This document shows positions 9,018 to 17,507 of a stretch of 64,000 bases of DNA, in pieces. This DNA comes from DAOTEJ01 sp035454085 (GTDB lineage Bacteria > Pseudomonadota > Gammaproteobacteria > Burkholderiales > Burkholderiaceae_F). Below the pieces are notes generated by a model, which was not told where the DNA came from, made no database searches, and was given only the letters and a program-made list of their open reading frames with translations. The number at the start of each line of letters is the position of its first letter. Position 1 is the first letter of the stretch. The translations under genes were made by a program, and so were the position numbers. Where the stretch lies: NCBI GenBank assembly GCA_035454085.1, contig DAOTEJ010000002.1, forward strand, positions 1-64,000, read 5' to 3'.

Positions 9018-10811
9018 ATGAAACTGCACTACGCCATCCGCCCGGCGAACGCTGGCGCGCACCTCTTCCACGTCACCGTCACCGTCGGGCGTCCCTCGGC
9101 CGAGGGTCAGCTCTTCATGTTGCCGGCCTGGATCCCGGGCAGCTACATGATCCGCGAGTTCGCGCGCAACATCGTGCAGGTGGCGGCACTGGCGGGCGAC
9201 GAGCGGGTGCCCGTCGAGAAGCTCGACAAGCACACCTGGCGCGTGCCCGCGCTCGGCGACTTCGAAGGCCCGCTGACCCTGGTCTACGAGGTCTACGCCT
9301 GGGACGCCTCGGTACGTGCGGCGCTGCTCGACACCACCCTGGGCTTCTTCAACGCCACCAGCGTCTTTCTCTTGCCTCTGGGCTGGGAGGACGCACGCGT
9401 CGAGGTGGACATCCTGCCTCCCGAGGGCGACTACGCCGCCGGCTGGCGCGTGGCCACCGGGCTCGCCCCGGCGCGCGGCACCAAGCGCCACGCCTTCGGC
9501 ACCTACACGGCGCGGGACTACGACGAACTGATCGACTGCCCGGTGCTGATGGGCGAGCTCGCTCTCGCCCGCTTCGATGTGCTGGGCACCCCGCACGAGA
9601 TAGTCATCGCCGGCCGGGTACCCGACCTCGACCTGGAGCGCCTGAGCGCCGACCTCGCGCGCGTGTGCGCCCAGCAGATCGAACTGTTCGAGCCCGCGAC
9701 CAGGCGCGCCCCGTTCGCGCGCTACACCTTTCTGACGCTGGCGGTGGGTGAAGGCTACGGCGGCCTGGAGCATCGCAACAGCACCGCGCTGATCTGCAAG
9801 CGCGACGACCTGCCCTACCGCGGCATGGCCGACACCACCGAGGGCTACCGCCGCTTCCTGGGGCTGGCGAGCCACGAGTACTTCCACGCGTGGAACGTCA
9901 AGCGCATCCGGCCCGCTGCCTTCGTGCCCTACGCGCTCGAGCGCGAGAACTACACGCGCCTGTTATGGCTGTTCGAGGGCTTCACGAGCTACTACGACGA
10001 CCTGCTGCTCGCTCGCGCGGGCCTGATCACCCGGCCGCAGTACTTCGGCCTGCTGGCCAGGAACTTCAACGAGGTCCTGGCCGCCAGCGGCCGGCGCAAG
10101 CAGAGCCTGACCGAGAGCAGCTTCGACGCCTGGATCAAGTACTACCGGCAGGACGAGAACAGCCCCAATGCCATCGTCAGCTACTACCAGAAGGGCGCGC
10201 TCGTCGCACTCGCGCTGGACCTCGCCATCCGCGTCCGCAGCGGCGGCAAGCGCTCGCTCGACGACCTGATGCGCCTGCTGTGGGCCCGATACACCGAAGC
10301 CGGCGAGGACTACGCCGGGGTGCACGAGGAAGAAATCGGCGAGCTGATCACCGAGGCCACGGGCGTCGTGCTCGACGATGAACTCGCCGCCTGGACCGAG
10401 GGCACGGCCGACCCCGACTTCGGTGCGCTGCTCGCGCCCTTCGGCCTGCTTTTCACGACCAAGCCGTTGCGCGAGTCCGCCGCGCGCGCGCTGCTCGGAC
10501 TCAAGCTCGCGCCGGGCGCCGAGCCGCGCATCGCGCAGGTATTTGACGGTGGCGCCGCGCAGGCCGCCGGCCTGTCGGCGGGCGACCTGCTGGTGGCTCT
10601 CGACGGCCTGCGCATCACGTCGGCCAGTCTCGACGCAATGCTCCACCGCCGTCGCCCCGGCCAGCGCGTCGAGGTGCTCGCCTTCCGTCGCGACCAGTTG
10701 CTGCCTTTCGAGCTCACCCTGATCGACAGCGCGCCGCCCCAGGTCGAGCTCGCTGCGGCGGACAAGCCCACCGGCAAGGCGAAGAAACTGTTGGAGCGTT
10801 GGCTGAGTTGA
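9018..10811 (+). CDS. M61 family metallopeptidase with C-terminal PDZ domain
   Basis: A 597-residue peptidase of the glycyl-aminopeptidase family. The N-terminal half forms the beta-rich M61 domain with GYGGLEH (about 247-252). The zinc site HEYFH is at 286-290, and WLFEGFTSYYDD lies about 35 residues later and should supply the third ligand. A PDZ domain occupies about 500-580, including the segment AAQAAGLSAGDLLVALDG. No clear signal peptide is seen, so it is probably cytoplasmic. I took the ATG at 9018, which begins at the conserved MKLHY; a start nine codons upstream is also open. Confidence 0.9.
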   Translation: MKLHYAIRPANAGAHLFHVTVTVGRPSAEGQLFMLPAWIPGSYMIREFARNIVQVAALAGDERVPVEKLDKHTWRVPALGDFEGPLTLVYEVYAWDASVRAALLDTTLGFFNATSVFLLPLGWEDARVEVDILPPEGDYAAGWRVATGLAPARGTKRHAFGTYTARDYDELIDCPVLMGELALARFDVLGTPHEIVIAGRVPDLDLERLSADLARVCAQQIELFEPATRRAPFARYTFLTLAVGEGYGGLEHRNSTALICKRDDLPYRGMADTTEGYRRFLGLASHEYFHAWNVKRIRPAAFVPYALERENYTRLLWLFEGFTSYYDDLLLARAGLITRPQYFGLLARNFNEVLAASGRRKQSLTESSFDAWIKYYRQDENSPNAIVSYYQKGALVALALDLAIRVRSGGKRSLDDLMRLLWARYTEAGEDYAGVHEEEIGELITEATGVVLDDELAAWTEGTADPDFGALLAPFGLLFTTKPLRESAARALLGLKLAPGAEPRIAQVFDGGAAQAAGLSAGDLLVALDGLRITSASLDAMLHRRRPGQRVEVLAFRRDQLLPFELTLIDSAPPQVELAAADKPTGKAKKLLERWLS

Positions 10812-10812
10812 C

Positions 10813-10844
10813 CGCGGCCGGCCACGCCCGATCGGGCGGCCGCG
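10813..10844. terminator. Hairpin between convergent genes
   Basis: Inverted repeat CGCGGCCG...CGGCCGCG (8 bp) enclosing a smaller GCCCGATCGGGC palindrome, right after the M61 peptidase stop codon and before the convergent PCP-motif gene. There is no T run. It could act as a bidirectional transcription end. Confidence 0.4.
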
Positions 10845-10907
10845 AGGCACCGCACTCGATCGCGATCGGCCGTGGTCGCCCCCGACGCGGGCGGCGGCAG
10901 CGGCGCG

Positions 10908-11537
10908 CTAACGAGGCGCGAGCTTGCTCATCATGCGCGCGGGGAAGGCGCGATCCACGAACAGGGTGCGCACGTCCGCCAGGCTGAGGTAGCGGCCGGC
11001 CTTGCCGCGCTTGCCCATCACCTTGAGCAGGATGGGCCACTCGCCATCCATCAGCGCCCGATCGATCGCGCGTCGATGACCCTCGGCCCGCGCGAAGTTC
11101 GCATCCATCATGCGCTTCAGATCCGCCGCATCCAGTCCCGGCTCGACCGTCCCGTCGGTGGCCACCTTGTCGCTCGCGAACTCGGTCAGGCGCTCGAGCT
11201 GCGCTGGGCTGACGGCCCCACGGGCGTTGAGGATCCTCGAGCCGACGCCCTTCTTGTCCAGCGGGCCGTTTCTCAAGGCGTTGAGCTTCACGCCGCGCAC
11301 GGCGTTGCGGGCGATGGCCGTCGGCCCCAGGCCGTTGGCGATCAAGGCGATGGCCTGGATCGCCGGCCCGGGCACCTTGGGACTGCCTTCACCGGCCTTC
11401 GCGACCTTCACGATGGCGGAAGCCACGTCGCCTAAGGCAGCCACGTCGTTGTTCAGCAGCCCTTGCTGCACCAGCGCCCGCAGGAAGGGGCACGGGTTGT
11501 TGGGCGAAACCTTGACCTTGTTCTTCGCATTCGGCAC
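10908..11537 (-). CDS. Conserved hypothetical protein with PCP motif (possible heme-thiolate peroxidase-like)
   Basis: A 209-residue soluble protein. Near the N-terminus it has SPNNPCPFLRALVQQG with Pro-Cys-Pro at 15-17. The Pro-Cys-Pro-x-Leu-x-Ala-Leu pattern is the one that carries the axial cysteine of chloroperoxidase/peroxygenase (Peroxidase_2) enzymes. Later segments (GPLDKKGVGS, DGTVEPGLDAADLKRMMDANF) look like a loop-helix region and are not recognised as catalytic. The heme role is inference from one motif. Start: GTG 11537 with GGGGA upstream; ATG at 11567 is possible but lies in the sequence repeated at the assembly gap. Confidence 0.65.
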   Translation of the reverse strand: MPNAKNKVKVSPNNPCPFLRALVQQGLLNNDVAALGDVASAIVKVAKAGEGSPKVPGPAIQAIALIANGLGPTAIARNAVRGVKLNALRNGPLDKKGVGSRILNARGAVSPAQLERLTEFASDKVATDGTVEPGLDAADLKRMMDANFARAEGHRRAIDRALMDGEWPILLKVMGKRGKAGRYLSLADVRTLFVDRAFPARMMSKLAPR

Positions 11538-11555
11538 GGTGCATCCCCAGGTGTC

Positions 11556-11610
11556 TGGCCATCCCATCCTACGCGGCGCGATGATGGGCGCAAGCAGCGT
11601 CGTGCGCGGC
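11556..11610. repeat. Left copy of 55-base direct repeat at the assembly gap
   Basis: These 55 bases are identical to 11711-11765 on the other side of a 100-N run. The repeat reaches exactly to the N run on this side. This is the pattern left when two contigs ending in the same k-mer are scaffolded, so it is most likely an assembly artefact and not a biological repeat. Confidence 0.9.
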
Positions 11611-11710
11611 NNNNNNNNNNNNNNNNNNNNNNNNNNNNNNNNNNNNNNNNNNNNNNNNNNNNNNNNNNNNNNNNNNNNNNNNNNNNNNNNNNNNNNNNNN
11701 NNNNNNNNNN
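11611..11710. other. Assembly gap of 100 N
   Basis: Exactly 100 unknown bases, a conventional placeholder length. Because the same 55 bases flank it, the true distance may be zero, with one copy of the 55-mer and no missing sequence. If so, the region between the PCP-motif gene and the SDR gene shrinks by 155 bases. Confidence 0.95.
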
Positions 11711-11765
11711 TGGCCATCCCATCCTACGCGGCGCGATGATGGGCGCAAGCAGCGTCGTGCGCGGC
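11711..11765. repeat. Right copy of 55-base direct repeat at the assembly gap
   Basis: Identical to 11556-11610 over all 55 bases and starting at the first base after the N run. It lies upstream of the SDR gene. See the left copy: the likely cause is overlap of contig ends. Confidence 0.9.
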
Positions 11766-11827
11766 CGCGCCCCAGCCGACGTTCCCCGCGATCTGAATGT
11801 CCAGCAAACGCGCGCACCGGAGTCGCC

Positions 11828-12580
11828 ATGAGCCAATCCACCGCACTCGTCACCAACGCCCTCGAGTTCGCCGGTCCGCCGGCCGTGACCGCGCTTTCCG
11901 ACGCCGGATTCCGTGTCGTGGTGCACGACCGCTCGTTTGCCGACGCCACGGCCCTGGCGGGCTACCGCGCGGCGCACCCGCAGGTGACGGCACTGGCCAC
12001 CCAAGATCCCGCGCTGCTCGTGGAGCAGGCCTGGGCTGTGGCCGGCCGGCTGGATGTGCTGGTCAGCAACGACGCCTTCCCGCCCGTGCATGTGCCAGTG
12101 GCGCAGGCGCGTCTCGAGGACCTGCGCGCCACGCTCGATCACCTGCTGGTCTTCCCCTTCGCGTTGGCGCGCGCCGCCATCCCCCGGCTGATCGCGCAGG
12201 GCGAGGCTCGCGTGGTGATGATCACCTCCAACCGCACGCGCCTGCAGCAGGCGGGCGGCGCCATCCCCGACATGGCGCGCGCCGGGCTCAACGCGCTGGT
12301 CCGCTCGCTGAGTCTTGAACTTGCGCCGCACGGCATCCCGGTCAACGCGATCGCGCCCAACTTCCTGTACAGCGAGACCTACTATCCGCGCGCCCGCTTC
12401 ATCGACGACCCGGCCGGCCGCGCCTACGTGAGGGCCACCGTGCCCGCTGGACGCCTGGCGCGGCCGGAAGAGATCGGCGAGCTGATCCGCTACCTCGCCA
12501 CCATGCAGGGCAGCTTTCTCACCGGGGCGATCATCGACTTCTCGGGCGGCTGGCCGGCGGGAACACCGCGGCCCGGATAG
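11828..12580 (+). CDS. Halohydrin-dehalogenase-like SDR protein lacking the catalytic Tyr
   Basis: A 250-residue short-chain dehydrogenase fold. The glycine-rich cofactor motif TGxxxGxG is replaced by T9-x4-F14-x-G16, the pattern used to recognise halohydrin dehalogenases. Other segments recall the known enzyme HheC: DVLVSND, PFAL near 110, ARAG near 150, NFLYSETYYP near 180. The family's Ser-x12-Tyr-x3-Arg triad is present as Ser134 and Arg151, but the Tyr position (147) is proline. Epoxide or haloalcohol chemistry is therefore doubtful. It may be a non-catalytic or altered-mechanism relative. Similarity is from memory of the HheC sequence. Confidence 0.8.
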   Translation: MSQSTALVTNALEFAGPPAVTALSDAGFRVVVHDRSFADATALAGYRAAHPQVTALATQDPALLVEQAWAVAGRLDVLVSNDAFPPVHVPVAQARLEDLRATLDHLLVFPFALARAAIPRLIAQGEARVVMITSNRTRLQQAGGAIPDMARAGLNALVRSLSLELAPHGIPVNAIAPNFLYSETYYPRARFIDDPAGRAYVRATVPAGRLARPEEIGELIRYLATMQGSFLTGAIIDFSGGWPAGTPRPG

Positions 12581-12688
12581 CGTCCAACCCGGTCGATCCA
12601 TGCCAGTGCGCGCTGCTTTCAAGGCGCTTTGGTCTCGCGCTACCCTTCCTGGCTGGCAAACCGCACACACCGAGTCAGGCCGCCGACC

Positions 12689-13453
12689 ATGAACGCCCGC
12701 ACCCGCTTCATCCTCGCCTTCACCTTGCTCGCGATCGCGGCGGCCTTGCTGCTGCCGGCCGTCCCGCAGCCGATCGACTATCACGACTTCGCCGACAAGC
12801 GCGCCGCACTGGGCATCGAGAACTTCCTCGACGTGATGTCGAATCTGGCCTTCGCACTGGTGGGCATCGTCGGCCTCGCCATCACGCTCAGACACCGCAC
12901 GGTCTTCGCCGCGCCGCGCGAGAGGCTGCCCTATGCGCTGTTTTTCGTCGGCATGCTCTTGACCGCCGCGGGCTCCGGCTACTACCACCTGGCGCCCGAC
13001 AACGCGACCCTGTTCTGGGACCGGCTGCCGATGACGATTGCCTTCATGTCCCTGATCTGCGCGACCATCGTCGATCGCATCGACGTGCGCACCGGCCTGC
13101 TGCTGCTGGCGCCGGCGCTGGTGGTCGGCGCCGCCTCGGTGATCTACTGGATCCTGACCGAGCGCGCGGGTCGCGGCAACGTCGTGCCCTACGCGGTGCT
13201 GCAGGCCTATGCCGTGTTCGTGATGCTCTTCCTGGCGATCCTGCAGCCCTCGCGCTACACGCATGGCGGCGAGATCTACTGGGTGTTCGCCGCCTACGTG
13301 ATCGCCAAGCTGCTCGAGCACTTCGACGAGCCGCTGCTGCACATGGGCCATATCGTCAGCGGGCACACGCTCAAGCACATCGCGGCGGCGGCGGCCGGCT
13401 ACTTCGTGTGCAGGATGCTGTGGCGGCGCAAGCTGGTGTCCGCGCCCGGTTGA
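12689..13453 (+). CDS. CREST/alkaline-ceramidase-like membrane hydrolase
   Basis: A 254-residue integral membrane protein with about seven hydrophobic helices. Conserved polar residues sit where the CREST superfamily (ceramidases, PAQR receptors) holds its metal: Ser/His in GSGYYHLAPDN (about 99-109), Asp in WDRLPM (about 113) and His residues in GHTLKHIAAAA near 227-231. It probably hydrolyses an amide or ester lipid in the membrane; the substrate is unknown. Start at ATG 12689 places the first helix directly after a short basic N-terminus. Confidence 0.75.
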   Translation: MNARTRFILAFTLLAIAAALLLPAVPQPIDYHDFADKRAALGIENFLDVMSNLAFALVGIVGLAITLRHRTVFAAPRERLPYALFFVGMLLTAAGSGYYHLAPDNATLFWDRLPMTIAFMSLICATIVDRIDVRTGLLLLAPALVVGAASVIYWILTERAGRGNVVPYAVLQAYAVFVMLFLAILQPSRYTHGGEIYWVFAAYVIAKLLEHFDEPLLHMGHIVSGHTLKHIAAAAAGYFVCRMLWRRKLVSAPG

Positions 13454-13564
13454 ACCCCAAACGGCGGGATCGCGCACCGCCACAAGGTAAAGTTGGGCAT
13501 TCCCGCGGGCGATGGCGCCCTGCGGATCTCGCGACTCAAAGAACCGAATCTAGGAGCCTGTGCA

Positions 13565-13942
13565 ATGAGCAATTTCTGGGACTTCGTATGGCTGATCTTC
13601 TCGGCCTTCCTCTTCATCGCCTACCTGTTCGTGATGTTCCAGATCGTCGTCGACCTGTTCCGCGACAACCAGCTCGGCGGCTTCGCCAAGGCGGTGTGGA
13701 TCGTCGGTCTGATCTTCCTGCCGGTGCTCACGGCGCTGATCTACATCATTGCCCGCGGCGGCGGCATGGCCGAGCGCCAGAGCGCGGCGCTGCAGCGCGC
13801 GAAGTCGGACACCGATGCCTACATCCGCCAGGTGGCGGGCAAGTCCCCGGCCGAGCAGATCGCCGACGCCAAGGCTCTGCTCGACGCCGGCACCATCAGT
13901 CAGGACGAGTTCGCGAAACTCAAGGCCAAGGCTCTGGCCTGA
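13565..13942 (+). CDS. Small membrane protein with PLDc_N-like and SHOCT domains
   Basis: A 125-residue protein. Two hydrophobic helices (about 5-30 and 42-63) resemble the PLDc_N phospholipase-D N-terminal membrane region. A soluble tail ends in a SHOCT motif, AEQIADAKALLDAGTISQDEF (roughly 96-118), a short oligomerisation module. AGGAG eight bases before ATG 13565 supports the start. The last 23 bases overlap the convergent ung gene. Exact function is unknown. Confidence 0.8.
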   Translation: MSNFWDFVWLIFSAFLFIAYLFVMFQIVVDLFRDNQLGGFAKAVWIVGLIFLPVLTALIYIIARGGGMAERQSAALQRAKSDTDAYIRQVAGKSPAEQIADAKALLDAGTISQDEFAKLKAKALA

Positions 13943-14639
13943 GGCACCAGTCGATCGCGGCCGATCCCCGCTCCCTTAGCCACGCGTTCGCTGCCGAGAA
14001 GTGCCCGCACCCGATGAAGGGAGCGGGCCCGCGGCTGGCTGACAGCGGCGAGGGGTGATTGGCCGTGAGCACGAGGTGATCGCCTGTGTGCTCGATCAGG
14101 GGCCGCTTGGCTTGAGCGTGCGCCCCCCAGAGCATGAAGACCTTGGGCGCCGGATCGCTCGCGGTGGCCGCAATCAGGGTGTCGGTGAGTTGCTCCCAGC
14201 CCCGCCGCGCGTGCGCGGCGGCGGCACCCTCTTCCACCGTGAGCACCGCGTTGAGCAGCAGCACCCCCTGCCGCGCCCACGGAACGAGTGAGCCGCTCGC
14301 GGGCGGTGCCAGGCCCAGGTCGCGCTGCAATTCCCTGAAGATGTTGCGCAGACTCGGCGGCAGGCGCACGCCCTCGGGCACCGAGAAGGCCAGACCTTCC
14401 GCCTGATCCGGCCCGTGATACGGGTCCTGCCCGAGGATCACCACGCGTGTGGCAGCCAGCGGTGTGAGTTCCAGCGCGCGGAAGGGTCGGGGCGGATAGA
14501 TCGCTGCGCCTGCCGCGGCCCGCGCGTGCAGGAACTCCTTCAGCGCATGACCCGTGGCGGAGCCGAGGAAATCCTCGACCGAGTCGCGCCAGTCGGAAGC
14601 GATGCCGTCCGTGGCAAGACTTACACCCGCTGCACTCAC
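13920..14639 (-). CDS. ung: Uracil-DNA glycosylase (family 1)
   Basis: A 239-residue base-excision repair enzyme that removes uracil from DNA. It has the water-activating motif GQDPYHGPDQAEGLAFS (about 69-85) and the minor-groove loop HPSPLSA (about 194-200), both hallmarks of family 1. Length is normal. It is the last gene of the leftward trp series, 55 bases after trpC. Its 3' end overlaps the end of the SHOCT gene by 23 bases. Confidence 0.95.
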   Translation of the reverse strand: MSAAGVSLATDGIASDWRDSVEDFLGSATGHALKEFLHARAAAGAAIYPPRPFRALELTPLAATRVVILGQDPYHGPDQAEGLAFSVPEGVRLPPSLRNIFRELQRDLGLAPPASGSLVPWARQGVLLLNAVLTVEEGAAAAHARRGWEQLTDTLIAATASDPAPKVFMLWGAHAQAKRPLIEHTGDHLVLTANHPSPLSASRGPAPFIGCGHFSAANAWLRERGSAAIDWCLRPEPWP

Positions 14640-14694
14640 GTGCCGACACTCCTCAACAGCGGCGCGGCGGCATCACCGCGGGCCGCGCGCGGGC

Positions 14695-15486
14695 TCACGC
14701 GAAGAGCCGTGCCAGCTCGGCGCCGGGGTCGGGCGCACGCATGAAGGCCTCGCCCACCAGGAAGGCGTTCACGCCTGCACCGCGCATGCGCGCCACGTCC
14801 TCGGGCGCGAGGATGCCGCTCTCGGTCACCACGATGCGTTCGGCCGGAATGCTCGGCAGCAGATCCAGCGTGGTGGCCAGCGTCACCTCGAAGCTGCGCA
14901 GATTGCGGTTGTTGATGCCCAGCAGCGGCGTCTTGAGCTTTAGGGCGCGCTCGAGTTCCGGTGCGTCGTGCACCTCGACCAGCACGGCCAGTCCCAACGC
15001 GTGAGCCGCGGCCTCGAAGTCGGCGAGCTGCGCATCGTCGAGCGCGGCCGCGATCAGCAGCACCGCGTCCGCGCCCCACGCGCCAGCCTCGAGCACCTGG
15101 TACTCGTCGACCAGGAAGTCCTTGCGCAGCGCCGGCAGGCCGCTGGCCGCACGCGCCGCCACCAGATACTCGGGCGCGCCCTGAAAGTAGGGCGCGTCGG
15201 TGAGCACCGACAGGCAGGCCGCGCCGTGGCGCGCGTAGCTCGCGCCGATGGCCGCGGGGTCGAAGTCGGCGCGCAGCACGCCCTTGCTCGGGCTGGCCTT
15301 CTTGACCTCGGCGATCACGCCGGCCGCCCCCGCGGACAGCTTCGCGCGCAGTGCGTGCACGAAGTCGCGGCGCTCGCCGCGCCGGGCCTCGGCCTCGCGG
15401 CGCAGTTCGGCAGCGGGGCGCGTGCGCCGCGCGGCGGCCACTTCTTCGTGCTTGGTGGCCAGGATGCGGTTCAGGATGTCGCTCAT
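14695..15486 (-). CDS. trpC: Indole-3-glycerol phosphate synthase
   Basis: A 263-residue (beta/alpha)8 enzyme that makes indole-3-glycerol phosphate from CdRP in tryptophan synthesis. Signatures include [13 protein letters not shown] (about 60-72), [12 protein letters not shown] (about 119-130) and the C-terminal phosphate-binding VTESGI and [10 protein letters not shown]. It is monofunctional, without a fused TrpF. A GNAT gene separates it from trpD by 25 bases downstream and about 560 bases overall. Confidence 0.96.
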   Translation of the reverse strand: MSDILNRILATKHEEVAAARRTRPAAELRREAEARRGERRDFVHALRAKLSAGAAGVIAEVKKASPSKGVLRADFDPAAIGASYARHGAACLSVLTDAPYFQGAPEYLVAARAASGLPALRKDFLVDEYQVLEAGAWGADAVLLIAAALDDAQLADFEAAAHALGLAVLVEVHDAPELERALKLKTPLLGINNRNLRSFEVTLATTLDLLPSIPAERIVVTESGILAPEDVARMRGAGVNAFLVGEAFMRAPDPGAELARLFA

Positions 15487-15511
15487 CGTGCAGGCTTGCA
15501 GTTCGTGCGGC

Positions 15512-16072
15512 TCACAGGGGCCGCGCCATCATCACTTCGCGCAGCGCGAAGCCCAGCTCGCGGTACAGGCGCTGGGCGTGCGCGTTGTTCGCCGCGGCTT
15601 CGAGTCGCGCCTGGCGCGCACCGCGGCGCACCGCCCAGGCCAGCACCGCACGGGTCAGCGCACGCGCCAGTCCGACGCGCCGCGCGGCAGGCTCGACCCA
15701 CAGAGAGTGCAGGTAGACATAGCGTCGCACCGGCGCGAGGCGGCTGCGCAGGGTGATCAGGTCGGCGGCGATCACGCCTTCCAGCCGAACGCCGCGCGCT
15801 CCCACCAGCACCGCGGCGCGCGGATCGCGCAGTGCGCGCTTCCAGTAGTTGCGCGCGCGGCGGTGATCGATGCGTCGCCAGCCGACGTCGGGCACGAGCG
15901 TGTGGTTGTGGGCGTCGCCCGCGGCGTTCAGGCGCACCAGCTCGGGCAGGTCACGGGCGCACGCGCGGCGCACCTGCACCCGCGCATCGCGCGCGAGGCG
16001 GCGGGCAACCAGCGCGCGGGCCGGACGCGCAGGCGCGGTTCGCTCAGGCCGCAAGTCGGCGGGTCTGGCCAA
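15512..16072 (-). CDS. GNAT family N-acetyltransferase
   Basis: A 186-residue protein whose C-terminal part has the GNAT acetyl-CoA segment: [20 protein letters not shown] (about 119-138) followed by [19 protein letters not shown]. The substrate is unknown. The first 35 residues are Arg/Ala-rich and less certain. TTG at 16072 has GAGGA five bases upstream, inside the end of trpD, giving a 29-base overlap and likely translational coupling; GTG at 15979 would give a shorter protein without a visible ribosome site. It sits between trpD and trpC, an uncommon insertion. Confidence 0.75.
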   Translation of the reverse strand: MARPADLRPERTAPARPARALVARRLARDARVQVRRACARDLPELVRLNAAGDAHNHTLVPDVGWRRIDHRRARNYWKRALRDPRAAVLVGARGVRLEGVIAADLITLRSRLAPVRRYVYLHSLWVEPAARRVGLARALTRAVLAWAVRRGARQARLEAAANNAHAQRLYRELGFALREVMMARPL

Positions 16073-17075
16073 CGAATTCCTCGAGCTTTTTCATCGCCGC
16101 GCCGCTCGCGATCGTGGCACGCGCCAGTTCGATGCCCTGGCCGATGCCGCTGACCACGTTGGCCGTGTAGAGCGCCACGCCCGCGTTGAAGATCACGATC
16201 TCGTGCGGCGTGCCCTCCGCCCCCGACAGCGCCTCCAGCACCATGGACTTGCTCTGCTCGGCGTCGGCCACCCTGAGCCCGCGGTTCGAGACCATGCGCA
16301 AGCCGTAGTCCTCGGGGTGGATCTCGTACTCGCGGATCTCGCCGCCGCGCAGCTCGCCCACCAGCGTGGCCGCACCCAGCGAGACCTCGTCCATGCCGTC
16401 CTTGCCGTAGACCACCATCACGTGCTCGGCGCCGAGCTGCTTGAGCACGCGCACCAGGATGCCCACCAGGTCGGGGTGGAACACGCCGAGCAACTGGTTG
16501 GGCGCGCCGGCCGGGTTGGTGAGCGGCCCCAGGATGTTGAAGATGGTGCGCACACCCAGCTCCTTGCGCACCGGTGCGGCGTGCTTCATCGCCGCGTGGT
16601 GATTGGGCGCGAACATGAAGCCGATGCGCGTGGCCTCGAGGCAGCGCGCCACGTTCGCCGGACTGAGGTTGATGTTCGCGCCCAGGGCCTCGAGCACGTC
16701 GGCGCTGCCGCTCTTGGAGCTGACCGAGCGTCCGCCGTGCTTGGCCACGCGAGCGCCGGCGGCGGCGACCACGAACATGCTGGCCGTGCTGATGTTGAAG
16801 GTCTGCGCCGAGTCGCCGCCGGTGCCCACGATGTCGACCAGGTGGCTGCGATCGGCCACCTCCACCTTGGTGGCGAACTCACGCATGATCTGCGCCGCCG
16901 CGGCAATCTCGCCGGTCGTCTCTTTCTTCACGCGCAGGCCGACGATCAGCGCGGCGATCTGCACCGGGCTCAACTCGCCGCTCATCAGGCGGCGCCAGAG
17001 CGCGAGCATCTCGTCGCCGAAGATTTCGCGGTGCTCGATGGTGCGCTGGATGGCTTCGGTGGGGCTGATGCTCAT
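16044..17075 (-). CDS. trpD: Anthranilate phosphoribosyltransferase
   Basis: A 343-residue enzyme that joins anthranilate to PRPP in tryptophan synthesis. The PRPP/anthranilate motif [18 protein letters not shown] (about 79-96) and the [15 protein letters not shown] segment (about 109-123) are intact, as is GPLTNPA. Length is typical and it is not fused to trpG. It follows the LprI-like gene after 15 bases, and its end overlaps the GNAT gene. Confidence 0.96.
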   Translation of the reverse strand: MSISPTEAIQRTIEHREIFGDEMLALWRRLMSGELSPVQIAALIVGLRVKKETTGEIAAAAQIMREFATKVEVADRSHLVDIVGTGGDSAQTFNISTASMFVVAAAGARVAKHGGRSVSSKSGSADVLEALGANINLSPANVARCLEATRIGFMFAPNHHAAMKHAAPVRKELGVRTIFNILGPLTNPAGAPNQLLGVFHPDLVGILVRVLKQLGAEHVMVVYGKDGMDEVSLGAATLVGELRGGEIREYEIHPEDYGLRMVSNRGLRVADAEQSKSMVLEALSGAEGTPHEIVIFNAGVALYTANVVSGIGQGIELARATIASGAAMKKLEEFVGQTRRLAA

Positions 17076-17090
17076 GGCAACTCCGTGGCT

Positions 17091-17507
17091 TCAGTTCTTG
17101 GGGGCGGGCTCTGGCGCCAGGCGCTTCAGCTCGGCGGTACGCGCGCGCAGCAGGTCCACCTCGCAGGCCAGCCCCGCCTGACCGGCGCCACCGCCGCTCG
17201 CGTAGCTCGCCTGCACCAGCTTGCACTGCGCGCTCATGTAGGGCGTGAAGCTGGCCTGCGCCTGGCGCGCAGCGGCGACCAGGCCCTTGACCGAGGTATT
17301 GCGTTCGAGATCGGACAGCGCGGCCTCGACGCGCCGATTGGCGGCGGCCATCTCGGCAGCGGCTTGCTTGTGCGCAGCCTCCAGGCAGGGCGTGACTTCA
17401 GTGCGGTTGAGGGCCTTGCGGTAGCACTCCTCGAGCGCGTCCGCGCGGGCCGCTCCGGCGGCCAAGGCGAGCAGGGCGAAGACGAGGCTGGCGACGATCG
17501 GCTTCAT
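17091..17507 (-). CDS. Secreted LprI-like protein
   Basis: A 138-residue protein with a signal peptide ([10 protein letters not shown]... ending near AARADA at about 19-24). The mature part has the spaced cysteines typical of the LprI/DUF1311 group: [19 protein letters not shown], then SAQCKL and LACEVDLL. This family includes lysozyme-inhibitor-like periplasmic proteins; the role here is unknown. The ATG overlaps the trpG stop by four bases, so it is translationally coupled, an odd position for an envelope gene. Confidence 0.75.
   Translation of the reverse strand: MKPIVASLVFALLALAAGAARADALEECYRKALNRTEVTPCLEAAHKQAAAEMAAANRRVEAALSDLERNTSVKGLVAAARQAQASFTPYMSAQCKLVQASYASGGGAGQAGLACEVDLLRARTAELKRLAPEPAPKN

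Noticed and set aside
11453..13483. Frames running through the N block and over the SDR/CREST genes
   Set aside because: They depend on translating unknown bases and have no protein character.
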